The notes under the pieces are model-generated. The model did not search any database. It worked only from the letters and a program-made list of their open reading frames with translations, and was not told the origin of the DNA. 64,000 bases of DNA from Hamadaea sp013361475. GTDB taxonomy: Bacteria > Actinomycetota > Actinomycetes > Mycobacteriales > Micromonosporaceae. The DNA lies in contig NZ_JBFAHM010000006.1 of assembly GCF_040654195.1 (NCBI RefSeq), positions 434,001-498,000 of the forward strand. The letters are read 5' to 3'. Numbering within the stretch: the first letter of the stretch is position 1; each line of letters opens with the position of its first letter. Made by a program: the position numbers and the translations under genes. Positions 17,359 through 25,739 of this stretch are shown here, one piece after another.

Positions 17359-18263
17359 GTGGTAGGGCCTTTCTTCGTCCGCTTCGGGGTTTCGGGCAGC
17401 CGATGGGCGTCGACGGCGCGGACGGTGACCTCCAGCGCTTCGGCCGTGCGGTCGAACGTCTTCTGCGCGACCGCGACGTAGATGAGATCCAGCACGACGA
17501 GCTGGGAATGCAGCGCCGACAGAGCGGCCAGCCGGAAGGTCGTCTCGTGGACCGAGGTGGTCAGGACGACGTCGGCGACCTCGGCCAGCGGCGACCGGCC
17601 GAACGAGGTGACGGCGACGGTGGTCGCACCATGGTCCCCGGCTTCGGCGAGCGCCTCGATGACCTCCCGCGTACGCCCGGAGTGGGACAACCCGACGGCG
17701 ACGTCCCCGGGGCCGAGCAGGGCGGCGTTGGTGAGCGCGCGGTGGGTGTCCGGCCGGTACCAGACCGGGATGCGGATGCGCTCCAGCCGGAACGCCATCT
17801 CCTGACCGGCCGTGCCGCTGCTGCCCAGGCCGAAGATCTCGACGCGGGAGGCCGCCGCGATCGCGGTCGCCACCTCGTCCACCGCCGCGAGGTCCAGACC
17901 GGCCGCGGTCGACTGGATCGCCCGCGTGTCGGCGGTGGCGATGACGTTCAGCGCCCGGTCGAGCGAATCGCCCGGGGTGATGTCGCCGCTGATGTCGGTC
18001 TCCCAGCGGGCCTGCTCGGCCCGGCCCGTCTCGGTAGCGACGGCGACCCGGAGATTGGCGTAGCCCCGGAAGCCGAACATGCGGCTGAACCGGGTGACGG
18101 TTGCCGTCGAGGTGCCGGCCCGCTCGGCCAGGTCCACGATGGACGCATGGGCCGCCGCCTGCGGATCGGCGAGGATCTGCTCGGCGATGCGGGCCAGCGC
18201 GTCGGGCAGGCCGGGCCCCTCCGTCTTCAGGCGCTCCATCAGGCCGCCGCTCACCACCGTCAT
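17355..18263 (-). CDS. MurR/RpiR family transcriptional regulator
   Basis: 302 residues. An N-terminal HTH_6 domain (ASIVDLAERAGTSTATVTRFSRMFG within residues 40-65) is followed by a SIS domain (VEIFGLGSSGTAGQEMAFRL, VGLSHSGRTREVIEAL) that senses a phosphosugar. It is the first gene of a six-gene run rpiR-SIS-ngcEFG-GH16. The ATG at 18261-18263 has AAGGTGAAG just upstream. A clear minus-strand promoter lies at 18301-18329. It may also control the divergent kinase. Confidence 0.85.
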   Translation of the reverse strand: MTVVSGGLMERLKTEGPGLPDALARIAEQILADPQAAAHASIVDLAERAGTSTATVTRFSRMFGFRGYANLRVAVATETGRAEQARWETDISGDITPGDSLDRALNVIATADTRAIQSTAAGLDLAAVDEVATAIAAASRVEIFGLGSSGTAGQEMAFRLERIRIPVWYRPDTHRALTNAALLGPGDVAVGLSHSGRTREVIEALAEAGDHGATTVAVTSFGRSPLAEVADVVLTTSVHETTFRLAALSALHSQLVVLDLIYVAVAQKTFDRTAEALEVTVRAVDAHRLPETPKRTKKGPTT

Positions 18264-18300
18264 TGTCTTCACCTTTTTCACGTTCCTGTCGGTGCGATGA

Positions 18301-18329
18301 AAATTACGATCGCGACTAGGTCTTGTCAA
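18301..18329 (-). promoter_or_regulatory. promoter of the rpiR-SIS-ngc operon
   Basis: On the minus strand TTGACA (18324-18329), a 17-base spacer, and TAATTT (18301-18306) form a near-consensus sigma-70-type promoter 37 bases from the rpiR start. Confidence 0.7.
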
Positions 18330-18350
18330 TAGTTGTTTTCGCGTGCTTCG

Positions 18351-19244
18351 ATGACCTGCGTGAACGCGCTGATGGTGGGAGTCGACGCCGGCGGCACCGG
18401 CACCCGCGCCGTGGTGGCCACGGTGGATGGTGTCGTCCTGGGCCGGGGCCAGGCCGGTCCCGGCAACCCGCTGCGTCATCCTTCTGCCCCGGTCGCGTTC
18501 GAGCAGGCGGTCGGGGCCGCGCTGGCCGGGCACGACGTCTCCCGCGTCGTCGCGGTCGGGCTGGGCGTCGCGGGGATCACCGGCCTCCGGCTCGGCGACT
18601 ACTCCGGGTCGCTGATTCGCCTCGGCCTCGCCTGTTCCTTCTCGGCGTACGCCGACGCGGTCACGGCGTTCGCGGCGGGCACCACCTCAGACCACGGCGT
18701 CGTGCTGATCGCGGGCACGGGGGCGATCGCGGCCCGCGTACGCGATCGGCAGGTCACCGCGACGGCGGACGGCTTGGGCTGGCTCCTCGGCGACCGGGGC
18801 TCCGGGGTGTGGCTCGGCCTATCCGCCGTACGCAGCATCGCCGTTCACTGGCCGGACACGCCGTTCGCAGCAGCCGTCGCGTCGCACGCGGGCGCGGAAA
18901 CCGTCGACGAACTGCTCGCCTGGGGCAACCGCACCACCCCCGACCAGTACGCCGCCCTCGCCCCCGTCGTGTGTTCGCACGCTCTTGCCGGCGACCCTCT
19001 TGCCCAGTCCCTTGTAGACTCCGCGGCCACCGAGTTGCTCCGTACGCTCGACGACCTCGGGCCGCCGGACGGACCGGTGGTCCTCGCCGGCGGCCTCCTC
19101 ACCGGGCGTACGCCGGTCTCCGCCGCTCTCACGCGCGCCCTGACACGGCGTTCGGTCTCACACTCCGTCGCCGGCGACCCGGCCCTCGCCGCCGCCCGCC
19201 TCGCCCTCCCCACCCCGTTGATCACGGCCGGCCCCAGCGCCTAG
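18351..19244 (+). CDS. BadF/BadG-type sugar kinase (N-acetylglucosamine kinase-like)
   Basis: 297 residues. It has the ATPase phosphate loops of the actin-fold kinases: VGVDAGGTGTRAVVATVDG, then VLIAGTGAIAARV and WLLGDRGSGVWLG, as in N-acetylglucosamine kinases. It should phosphorylate an imported amino sugar in the cytoplasm, making the substrate for the SIS protein. It is divergent from rpiR with an 87-base shared promoter region. ATG 18351 was chosen; a second ATG at 18372 gives a slightly shorter protein. It overlaps the multicopper oxidase stop by four bases. Confidence 0.8.
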   Translation: MTCVNALMVGVDAGGTGTRAVVATVDGVVLGRGQAGPGNPLRHPSAPVAFEQAVGAALAGHDVSRVVAVGLGVAGITGLRLGDYSGSLIRLGLACSFSAYADAVTAFAAGTTSDHGVVLIAGTGAIAARVRDRQVTATADGLGWLLGDRGSGVWLGLSAVRSIAVHWPDTPFAAAVASHAGAETVDELLAWGNRTTPDQYAALAPVVCSHALAGDPLAQSLVDSAATELLRTLDDLGPPDGPVVLAGGLLTGRTPVSAALTRALTRRSVSHSVAGDPALAAARLALPTPLITAGPSA

Positions 19245-20767
19245 ACGACTTCGAAGTTGGCCATCATCATCATGTCCTCGTGCTCGAGGTTATGGCAGTG
19301 GAGGACGTATTTGCCGCGATATCCGGCGAACTTCACCAGCAGCTCGGCCTTGCCGCCGTTGTCGAGGTTGACGGTGTCCTTCCAGCCTTGTTGCGCACTG
19401 TTCAGGATCTGGAATCCGGCGAGGTGGATGTGGAAGGGGTGCTCGACGTTCAGCGCCCGGACGGTCCATTTCTCGACGGTGCCGAGCTTCGGGCGGGCGA
19501 CGATGTAGTCCTCGGTGAACGGTTTGCCGTTGACCGTCCACAGTGTCATGCCGTTTTTCTCGCCACCGCCCCGGGCGAAGACGATCTGCCGCTCGGCGAC
19601 GGCCTGGTCCGGGGAGAGCTGCTCCCGGGCGGCGAGCTTGTCAGGGATGCGGCTGTCGTCCGACGCCGTACGCGTGACGACGAACCGCATCACGTCGGCG
19701 GTGCCGCCCCGGCCATGGCCGTTGCGCATGGTGATCTGCCGGCCGGGCGGGAAACCGGAGAAGTCCACGATCACGTCGTACCGTTCGGCTTGGGCGATCT
19801 CGATCGTCTTGCGCCGAACCGGCCGTTCGAGGAGGCCGAGGTCGCTGCCGATCTGGACGAAGGTCGCGCCCTCGTCGAGGCTGAGTTCGTAGCGCCGCGC
19901 GTTGGAGGCGTTGAGGATGCGGAAGCGGTAGCGGGCGGCCGCCACCTCCAGCACCGGCCAAGGGGCGCCGTTCACCAGGATGCAGTCCCCCAGGACGCCG
20001 CTGACGTAGTCGCTGGTGACGCCGGGCGTATTCGCCAGCGACGGGTCGACCGACGGGTAGCGGAAGCCGCCGTCGGCCTCGAACGCCCGGTCGGTGATCA
20101 TCAGCGGGATGTCGCGGTCGCCGTCAGGCAGCCCCAGCGACTCCTCCAGGTCGTCCCGGATCAGGTGGAATCCGGCCAGGCCCCGGTAGACCTGTGGTCC
20201 GGTGAAGTCCATGCGGTGGTCGTGGTACCACAGAGTGGCGGCGGGCTGGTCCAGCCCGTAGACGTAGTCCCGGGGACCGGTCGTCATGCGTCCGCTGTGG
20301 CCGGAGTGCGGGCCGGTGCCCATGATCAAATCCGTCGGGTAGCCGTCGTGCTCCGGCGCGACCTTGCCGCCGTGCAGATGCACCGAGACCGGCACCGGCA
20401 GCTCGTTGCGATGGGTCACGACGGTACGCCGTCCGGCCTGGGAGACCACGGTGGGTCCAGGGAAGATCCCGTTGTAGCCCCACACCGTCGTGGACACGCC
20501 CGGCAGGATCTCGGCCTGTGCCACCTTCTGGGTGATCTCGTAGTAGTCCGTCGTGCCGTCGGTGCGTACCGGCTTGAGGACGGGCGGGATCGGCAGGGGC
20601 GCCTGGAACCGGCCCGGCAGGTCGAGCTTGCTCTTCAGGAGACTGCCCGCACTGCCCTGGGCGCTGTTATTTGCGCCGCCGGAGGCGATGATCCCGTCGC
20701 ATCCGGCCAATCCGGCCGCGGCGAGGGAACCGGCCGTCAGCAAAGCGCGCCGGGAGAGGGCAGTCAT
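19241..20767 (-). CDS. multicopper oxidase (CotA/bilirubin-oxidase-like)
   Basis: 508 residues. A Tat/lipoprotein signal (RR at 6-7, lipobox AGLAGC, Cys23) is followed by three cupredoxin domains. Copper motifs are complete: HLHGG, WYHDH, HPFHIHL and HCHNLEHEDM. The Met-rich end (EDMMMMANF) carries the type 1 axial position. It should oxidise phenols, bilirubin-like compounds or metal ions with O2 outside the membrane. It overlaps the upstream four-helix membrane protein gene (ATGA), which may be a functional partner. Confidence 0.9.
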   Translation of the reverse strand: MTALSRRALLTAGSLAAAGLAGCDGIIASGGANNSAQGSAGSLLKSKLDLPGRFQAPLPIPPVLKPVRTDGTTDYYEITQKVAQAEILPGVSTTVWGYNGIFPGPTVVSQAGRRTVVTHRNELPVPVSVHLHGGKVAPEHDGYPTDLIMGTGPHSGHSGRMTTGPRDYVYGLDQPAATLWYHDHRMDFTGPQVYRGLAGFHLIRDDLEESLGLPDGDRDIPLMITDRAFEADGGFRYPSVDPSLANTPGVTSDYVSGVLGDCILVNGAPWPVLEVAAARYRFRILNASNARRYELSLDEGATFVQIGSDLGLLERPVRRKTIEIAQAERYDVIVDFSGFPPGRQITMRNGHGRGGTADVMRFVVTRTASDDSRIPDKLAAREQLSPDQAVAERQIVFARGGGEKNGMTLWTVNGKPFTEDYIVARPKLGTVEKWTVRALNVEHPFHIHLAGFQILNSAQQGWKDTVNLDNGGKAELLVKFAGYRGKYVLHCHNLEHEDMMMMANFEVV

Positions 20768-21186
20768 CGCACACCTCGCAGCCGCTGGACGAGCAACGCG
20801 ATCAGCCCGGTGAACGCGCCCCAGATCCCGTTCGTGAGCAGCACCGGGATGAGGGCGAAGCCGAGGAGCGACAAGTCGAGCCCGGTCGACGGGTCGTCGG
20901 CGAAGACCCCGACGACACCGCCGATGGCCAGCTCGATCACCCCGTACGCCGCGCCGGCCGCCGTCAGCGTCAGCACCGGTCGCTCCACCCGACTCAGGCC
21001 CACGACGGCGATCCAGATCACCGAGATCGCGGCGAGGACGGACAAGTGTGTGACGGCGTCGCCGAAGATGTCGGCGAGCCCGGTCACGCTGATCAGTGGG
21101 TGCACGAGGGCGAGCCCGCCCAGCCCCAGGATCAGCGGCCACGGCAGCCGCCGGAGGCCATCGGAGAACTGCTTGACGTCTTCCAT
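20764..21186 (-). CDS. four-helix membrane protein upstream of the multicopper oxidase
   Basis: 140 residues with four hydrophobic helices (PWPLILGLGGLALVHPLISV, HLSVLAAISVIWIAVVGL, VLTLTAAGAAYGVIELAIGG, GFALIPVLLTNGIWGAFTGL). No family is recognised. The ATG at 21184-21186 lies seven bases after TAGCGT, which suggests a leaderless transcript. The four-base overlap with the oxidase gene implies coupled translation; a role in oxidase anchoring or copper handling is only a guess. Confidence 0.65.
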   Translation of the reverse strand: MEDVKQFSDGLRRLPWPLILGLGGLALVHPLISVTGLADIFGDAVTHLSVLAAISVIWIAVVGLSRVERPVLTLTAAGAAYGVIELAIGGVVGVFADDPSTGLDLSLLGFALIPVLLTNGIWGAFTGLIALLVQRLRGVR

Positions 21187-21341
21187 GCGGCCAACGCTAG
21201 GAATCGGCGCCTCGCCCGGCATCGGACCACGATCGCGTACCGGGACTCGAAAACACGGCCCTTAAGGGTCGTCACCGGTTGACCCCGGAAGTCGTCGGCA
21301 GGCGACGTTCGGCAGGTCAGAACCCGCCTAGCATCGAGACC

Positions 21342-22493
21342 ATGGAGAGCCGGCCGGACGAGCGGGACGATCGAGGGGTCGCGCCCTGGGTGATCGACGT
21401 GCTGTTCGGCGTCTTCGTCACGCTGGCGATCGCGCTGATCATCGCGACCGACCGGGCCGGCCAGTCGTCCCCGGGAACGGCATCCGGCGTCACGGCGTAC
21501 GCCTTCGCCCTGGGCTTCGGCGCGCTGATGCTGGTCCGGCGGCGTACGCCCCGGGTCGTGCTCGCCGTGACGACGCTGGGGCTGTTCGCGTACTACACGA
21601 TGGGCTACCCGGCGATCGGCGTCGCCGTCCCGGTGGTGGCCGCCCTCTATTCGGCAGCCGAGCTGGGGCTCGTGCGGCCGGCCGTCGTCACCGCGATCGT
21701 GGTGGTGAGCGTGTCGTGGTTCTTCCGGTTCCGCGGCGGGGAGCCGGCTGCGTACCTGCTCGGCTACGAGCTGATCTCCAACGTGGCGCTCCTGGCCGCC
21801 GCCATCGCGCTCGGCGACGGCGTACGCTCCCGTCGCGTGATCCGCCGCGACGAGCAGGAGCGGCTGACCCGGGAGGCCGAAGGCCGCCTGCAGGCGCAAC
21901 GGGAGGTCATCGCCCGGGACCTGCACGACTCGGTCGGCCACACGATGTCGGTGATCGCATTGCAGACGAACGTAGCCGCCGAGGCGATCGTGCGGGGTGA
22001 CACGACGGTCGCCGCGAAGGCCGTCGCACTCGTCCGGGACACCGGGGAGCAGACGATGCGAGAACTGCGGAGCACGGTGAAACTGCTGCGTACCGACGAC
22101 CCGCCGAAAACAATGGTCTCGCTGCGAGACCTCGACGGCCTGATCGCGTCGGCCGAGGCGACCGGCCTCACCGTACGCTCGCATGTGGACATGGGACTCG
22201 GCCGGATCTCCCCGGCCATCGACGCGGCGGCGTACCGGATCGTCCAGGAGGCGCTGACCAACGTGATCCGCCACGCACAAGCCCAGAACGTCCGCATCGC
22301 GCTACGTCGGGAAGAGCACATCCTCCGGCTGGAGGTCAGCGACGACGGGCACGGCGGGCCGGTGGCGAAGACCGGGCACGGCCTGCGGGGCATGAGCGAA
22401 CGCGCCCGGCTCCTCGGCGGAAGCCTGACGGCCGGGAACGGAACGCCGGCCGGATTCACCGTCACCGCCACCCTCCCGGTGAGGCTGGCGTGA
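21342..22493 (+). CDS. sensor histidine kinase, HisKA_3 type
   Basis: 383 residues. Five or six N-terminal helices (about 15-155), then REVIARDLHDSVGHTMSVIALQ with the phosphoacceptor His, and an HATPase domain (IVQEALTNVIRHAQ, DDGHGGP, GLRGMSERARLLGG). The cognate regulator follows with a four-base overlap. The ATG at 21342 lies seven bases after TAGCAT, again suggesting a leaderless message. No sensory domain outside the membrane is visible. Confidence 0.85.
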   Translation: MESRPDERDDRGVAPWVIDVLFGVFVTLAIALIIATDRAGQSSPGTASGVTAYAFALGFGALMLVRRRTPRVVLAVTTLGLFAYYTMGYPAIGVAVPVVAALYSAAELGLVRPAVVTAIVVVSVSWFFRFRGGEPAAYLLGYELISNVALLAAAIALGDGVRSRRVIRRDEQERLTREAEGRLQAQREVIARDLHDSVGHTMSVIALQTNVAAEAIVRGDTTVAAKAVALVRDTGEQTMRELRSTVKLLRTDDPPKTMVSLRDLDGLIASAEATGLTVRSHVDMGLGRISPAIDAAAYRIVQEALTNVIRHAQAQNVRIALRREEHILRLEVSDDGHGGPVAKTGHGLRGMSERARLLGGSLTAGNGTPAGFTVTATLPVRLA

Positions 22494-23155
22494 TCCGGAT
22501 AGTGATCGTCGACGATCAGGAACTCGTCCGCGCCGGTCTGCGTACCCTTGCTGAAAGTGAGGGAGACATCGCGGTCGTGGGCGAGGCGGCGACCGGAAGT
22601 GACGCGGTCTCGCTCGTCCGAAGCGAGCGGCCCGACGTGGCCTTGATGGACATCCGGATGCCCGGGGTCGACGGGCTGGAGGCGACCCGGCGCATCGTCG
22701 CGGACCCTGAGCTGCGCGGAGTCCGGGTCCTGGTGCTCACGACCTTCGACGAGGACGAGCACATCGCGGCGGCGCTGCGCCACGGGGCGGCCGGTTACCT
22801 GCTGAAGGACATCCGGCCGGGCGATCTTCGCCACGCGATCCGCGTGGTGGCGGCAGGCGAGGCGCTGCTCTCCCCCGCCGTGACGCGCAAGGTCATCGCG
22901 AGCTACACGAGCGTGCGCACCCGGCCCGAGTTGCTCAGCACGCTGACGGACCGCGAACGCGATGTGCTCCGTGAGATCGCCCTGGGCCGGTCCAACACCG
23001 AGCTGGCCACGCGCCTGCACATCAGCGCCGCGACGGCCCGGACCTACGTGAGCCGCCTGCTGGCCAAACTCGCCGCCCGCGACCGGGCCCAGCTGGTCGT
23101 CCTCGGTTACGAGAGCGGACTGGTCAGCCCGGGTGAGCTGAGCGCCTTGGCGTAG
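22490..23155 (+). CDS. NarL/FixJ family response regulator
   Basis: 221 residues from a GTG that overlaps the kinase stop (GTGA). Receiver domain IRIVIVDDQ, phospho-Asp in VALMDIRMPGVDG, switch Lys in YLLKDIRP; LuxR-type helix-turn-helix LTDRERDVLREIALGRS with NTELATRLHISAATARTY. It shares an operon with the kinase at 21342. The 3' end overlaps the convergent GNAT gene by 49 bases. Confidence 0.9.
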   Translation: MIRIVIVDDQELVRAGLRTLAESEGDIAVVGEAATGSDAVSLVRSERPDVALMDIRMPGVDGLEATRRIVADPELRGVRVLVLTTFDEDEHIAAALRHGAAGYLLKDIRPGDLRHAIRVVAAGEALLSPAVTRKVIASYTSVRTRPELLSTLTDRERDVLREIALGRSNTELATRLHISAATARTYVSRLLAKLAARDRAQLVVLGYESGLVSPGELSALA

Positions 23156-23586
23156 CAGAGGCTCAACTCCCACTGGTCGTAGGGCGGGTAGTTCGGAATG
23201 CGGGTGAACCCCGCGCGTTCGTAGACGGCGATCGCCTCCGGCTGGCGCGGTCCCGTCTCCAGGCGCATGCTCGTCAGTCCACTTGCGAGAGCCAGCTCCT
23301 CGGCCGCACCCATCAGCCGCTTGCCGATCCCGAGACCACGGTTGCCCGGCCGCACGTACATCCGCTTCAACTCCGAGTCACCGTCGCCGAGCGCCTGCAA
23401 CGCGCAACATCCGGCCGCGTGGCCGTCCACCAGCGCGAGCAGGAACCGCGCCCGCGCCTTGACCCGCGGGTGATCGAACTCGATCTCCTCGGGATATCGC
23501 GCGTCCAGCTCCGCGCGCAACTCGCGCACGAGCGGCGCCACGCGAGGATCGCCCTCGTCGGTCTCCACGATCTCCACGGTGGTCAC
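23107..23586 (-). CDS. GNAT family N-acetyltransferase
   Basis: 159 residues. The acetyl-CoA loop is visible (ELKRMYVRPGNRGLGIGKRL), followed by LRLETG and AIAVYERAGFTRIPNYPPY. The GTG at 23584-23586 is used. The last 16 codons overlap the response regulator on the other strand, an unusually long convergent overlap. The acetylated substrate is unknown. Confidence 0.85.
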   Translation of the reverse strand: MTTVEIVETDEGDPRVAPLVRELRAELDARYPEEIEFDHPRVKARARFLLALVDGHAAGCCALQALGDGDSELKRMYVRPGNRGLGIGKRLMGAAEELALASGLTSMRLETGPRQPEAIAVYERAGFTRIPNYPPYDQWELSLCYAKALSSPGLTSPLS

Positions 23587-23716
23587 GCTGCGTCCTTTCC
23601 AGTGGTACGCCGAAAGCCATGATCGGCCGGGCCCTTCGACGCTATCGCCGCCCTGTTAAGAGCACGTTTCACCGCCAAGATCCACGAACCTGCCAGCGGT
23701 GCCGTGCCCCCGGCCA

Positions 23717-23779
23717 GCGCTGGATCAGGGTTCCGGGTCGAATCATCGCCCAAGATTCGACCCGGAACCGTGATCTCGG
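23717..23779. repeat. dispersed palindrome family 1, copy 3
   Basis: GCGCTGGATCAGGGTTCC at the left and AAGATTCGACCCGGAACC at the right, with a mutated centre (ATCATCGCCC) and a decayed right end. It lies between the GNAT start and the 3' end of the permease operon. Confidence 0.85.
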
Positions 23780-23796
23780 GCGTCCGGAGGGGCCGG

Positions 23797-24681
23797 TCAG
23801 CCTTTGACCGCGCCCTGCATGATGCCGCCGATGATGTGGCGGCCGAGGATGCCGAAGAGCGCCAGCAGCGGCACGGTGGCGATGAGCGTACCGGTCAGCG
23901 ACAGCGAGTAGTCCTGCACGTAGCCGCTGGCCAGCGTGGACAGCGCCACCTGCACCGTCGGGTCCTCCGGGGTCAGCACGACGAGCGGCCAGAAGAAGTC
24001 GTTCCACGCCGTCATGAAGGTCAGCATGCCGAGCACCGCCGCGGCCGGACGAGAGGCGGGCAGCACGACGTGCCAGAAGATCCGGATGGTGGAGCACCCG
24101 TCGGCGCGGGCCGCTTCGAGGAGTTCGGTCGGCACCGCCTCCCGCAGGAACTGCGTCATGAAGAAGACGCCGAACGCGCTCACCAGCGACGGCGCGATCA
24201 CGGCGTACATCGTGCCGGCGAGGTGGGCCTTGATCATGATCAGGTACAGCGGGATGATGCCGAGCTGTGTCGGCACCATCATGGTGGCCACGATCATGAG
24301 CAGCATCGCGTTGCGGCCCCGGAAGCGCAGCTTGGCGAAGGCGAATCCGGCCAGGGTGGAGAACAGGACGACGCTGACCGTGATGGCGCCCGAGACGATG
24401 AACGAGTTGGCCAGCGCTCGCAGGAAAGGGACCGTCCCGAAGGCCCGGTCCAGATTCTCGAAGAGGTGACTGCCGATGCCGAAGGGCGGCGGGACCGCGC
24501 CGAGCACGGAGTTGTCCTGCGACGCGACGACCAGCGACCAGTAGATCGGGAAGCCGGAGAAGACGGCCAGCCCGGCCAGCGTCAGGTACGCCAGCTTCCC
24601 CGGCCGGCGCTCGGCGCGATAAGGCTTGCGGCGACCTTTCACCGCCGGCCGGACGGCAACCCGGGATGTCAAAGTCGTCAT
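23797..24681 (-). CDS. sugar ABC transporter permease, MalG/CebG type
   Basis: 294 residues. A basic cytoplasmic N-terminus (about 1-30) precedes six helices and the EAA loop LEAARADGCSTIRIFWHVVLP. The ATG overlaps the stop of the first permease gene (TGATG). It is the last gene of a two-gene operon under the operator at 25600 and probably moves beta-glucan oligosaccharides. The operon has neither binding protein nor ATPase. Confidence 0.85.
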   Translation of the reverse strand: MTTLTSRVAVRPAVKGRRKPYRAERRPGKLAYLTLAGLAVFSGFPIYWSLVVASQDNSVLGAVPPPFGIGSHLFENLDRAFGTVPFLRALANSFIVSGAITVSVVLFSTLAGFAFAKLRFRGRNAMLLMIVATMMVPTQLGIIPLYLIMIKAHLAGTMYAVIAPSLVSAFGVFFMTQFLREAVPTELLEAARADGCSTIRIFWHVVLPASRPAAAVLGMLTFMTAWNDFFWPLVVLTPEDPTVQVALSTLASGYVQDYSLSLTGTLIATVPLLALFGILGRHIIGGIMQGAVKG

Positions 24682-25577
24682 CAGGACCTCCGCAGACGGC
24701 TGGTGAGGAAGTAGTTGGCGATGGCGGCCAGCACGATCACGCCGAACATGGCCCAGGCCGCGGCGGCGGCGTACCCGAAGTCGAACCGGGTGAAGCCGGC
24801 CTCGTAGAGGTAGAGCCCGAGGGTCTGGAACTGGCGGTCGGAGCCGCCGGTGGTCGAGGAGCCGCCGAAGAGCAGGGGTTCGGCGAGCACCTGCATGCCG
24901 CCGATGGTCGAGACGATGACGGTGAAGATCACGGTCGGCCGGATCGCGGGCAGGGTGATCCGGGTGAGCTGCTGGAAGCCGCTCGCGCCGTCCAGTTCGG
25001 CCGCCTGGTAGAGGTCGCGCGGCACGGCCTGCATCGCGGCCAGGTAGATGAGCGCGTTGTAGCCGGTCCAGCGCCAGATGATCATCACCGAGATGGCTAC
25101 CTGGGACGAGGCGGTGCCGGCCTGCCAGTCGATGTGCCCCGCGCCGAACAGGCTCAGCACCCAGTTCACCAGGCCGTACTCCTTGCCGAAGACCTGGCTG
25201 AAGATGAGCGCCACGGCGGCGACCGAGGTGATGTTCGGCAGCAGCGCGGTCAGCCGCCAGAACGTGGGCGCGCGCAGCCGCTGGTTGAGCGTGTTGGCGA
25301 GGAACAGTGCCGCGACGAGCTGCGGGACGGTCGACAGGACCCAGATCTGGGCCGTGTTGCGCAGTGCGTTCCAGAAGCTGGAGTCGGTGAACAGCGTGGT
25401 GTAGTTCGCGAGGCCGATCCACGGGTGGCTGTCCTCGAGCAGATTCCACTCGTGCAGCGACACCCATCCGGTGTACGCCAAGGGAAACAGCCCGAAGCTC
25501 GCGAAGATCAGGAAGAACGGCGCGACGTACAGGTAGGGCGAGCCCTTGACGTCCAGCCGATAGAGGAACGACCGCAT
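24681..25577 (-). CDS. sugar ABC transporter permease, MalF/CebF type
   Basis: 298 residues with six helices and EAA loop YQAAELDGASGFQQLTRITLP. The start is 23 bases from a perfect GGAGAGCGCTCTCC operator, which itself is five bases from a promoter (TTGACA-N17-CATGCT on the minus strand). Related permeases (CebF) carry cello-oligosaccharides; regulon context here suggests laminari-oligosaccharides. The usual preceding solute-binding protein gene is absent, so this permease pair must use one from elsewhere. Confidence 0.85.
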   Translation of the reverse strand: MRSFLYRLDVKGSPYLYVAPFFLIFASFGLFPLAYTGWVSLHEWNLLEDSHPWIGLANYTTLFTDSSFWNALRNTAQIWVLSTVPQLVAALFLANTLNQRLRAPTFWRLTALLPNITSVAAVALIFSQVFGKEYGLVNWVLSLFGAGHIDWQAGTASSQVAISVMIIWRWTGYNALIYLAAMQAVPRDLYQAAELDGASGFQQLTRITLPAIRPTVIFTVIVSTIGGMQVLAEPLLFGGSSTTGGSDRQFQTLGLYLYEAGFTRFDFGYAAAAAWAMFGVIVLAAIANYFLTSRLRRS

Positions 25578-25599
25578 GCGGCTCCTTCGGGAGTGAGTC

Positions 25600-25647
25600 G
25601 GAGAGCGCTCTCCGAGCGAGCATGCTTCCGTTGCGCGGCCGTGTCAA
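25600..25647 (-). promoter_or_regulatory. promoter and LacI-type operator of the ABC permease operon
   Basis: On the minus strand TTGACA (25642-25647), 17-base spacer and CATGCT (25619-25624), then GGAGAGCGCTCTCC (25600-25613) covering the expected transcription start. A perfect 14-bp match to the other regulon sites. Confidence 0.8.
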
Positions 25648-25661
25648 GGGGCGGGTGTGGG

Positions 25662-25724
25662 AGCTGGATCAGGGTTTCGCGTCGTATCTTGACCGAAGAT
25701 TCGACCGGGAACGCTGATCCAGCG
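25662..25724. repeat. dispersed palindrome family 1, copy 4
   Basis: AGCTGGATCAGGGTTTCG at the left and GGGAACGCTGATCCAGCG at the right, with a less regular centre. It sits between the lacI stop and the permease promoter. Confidence 0.85.
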
Positions 25725-25739
25725 CGGAAAGCGCGACCG

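Noticed and set aside
16587..18350. DasR operator (dre) for the ngc genes
   Set aside because: No ACTGGTCTAGACCACT-like sequence was seen in the intergenic stretches; RpiR control is more likely.
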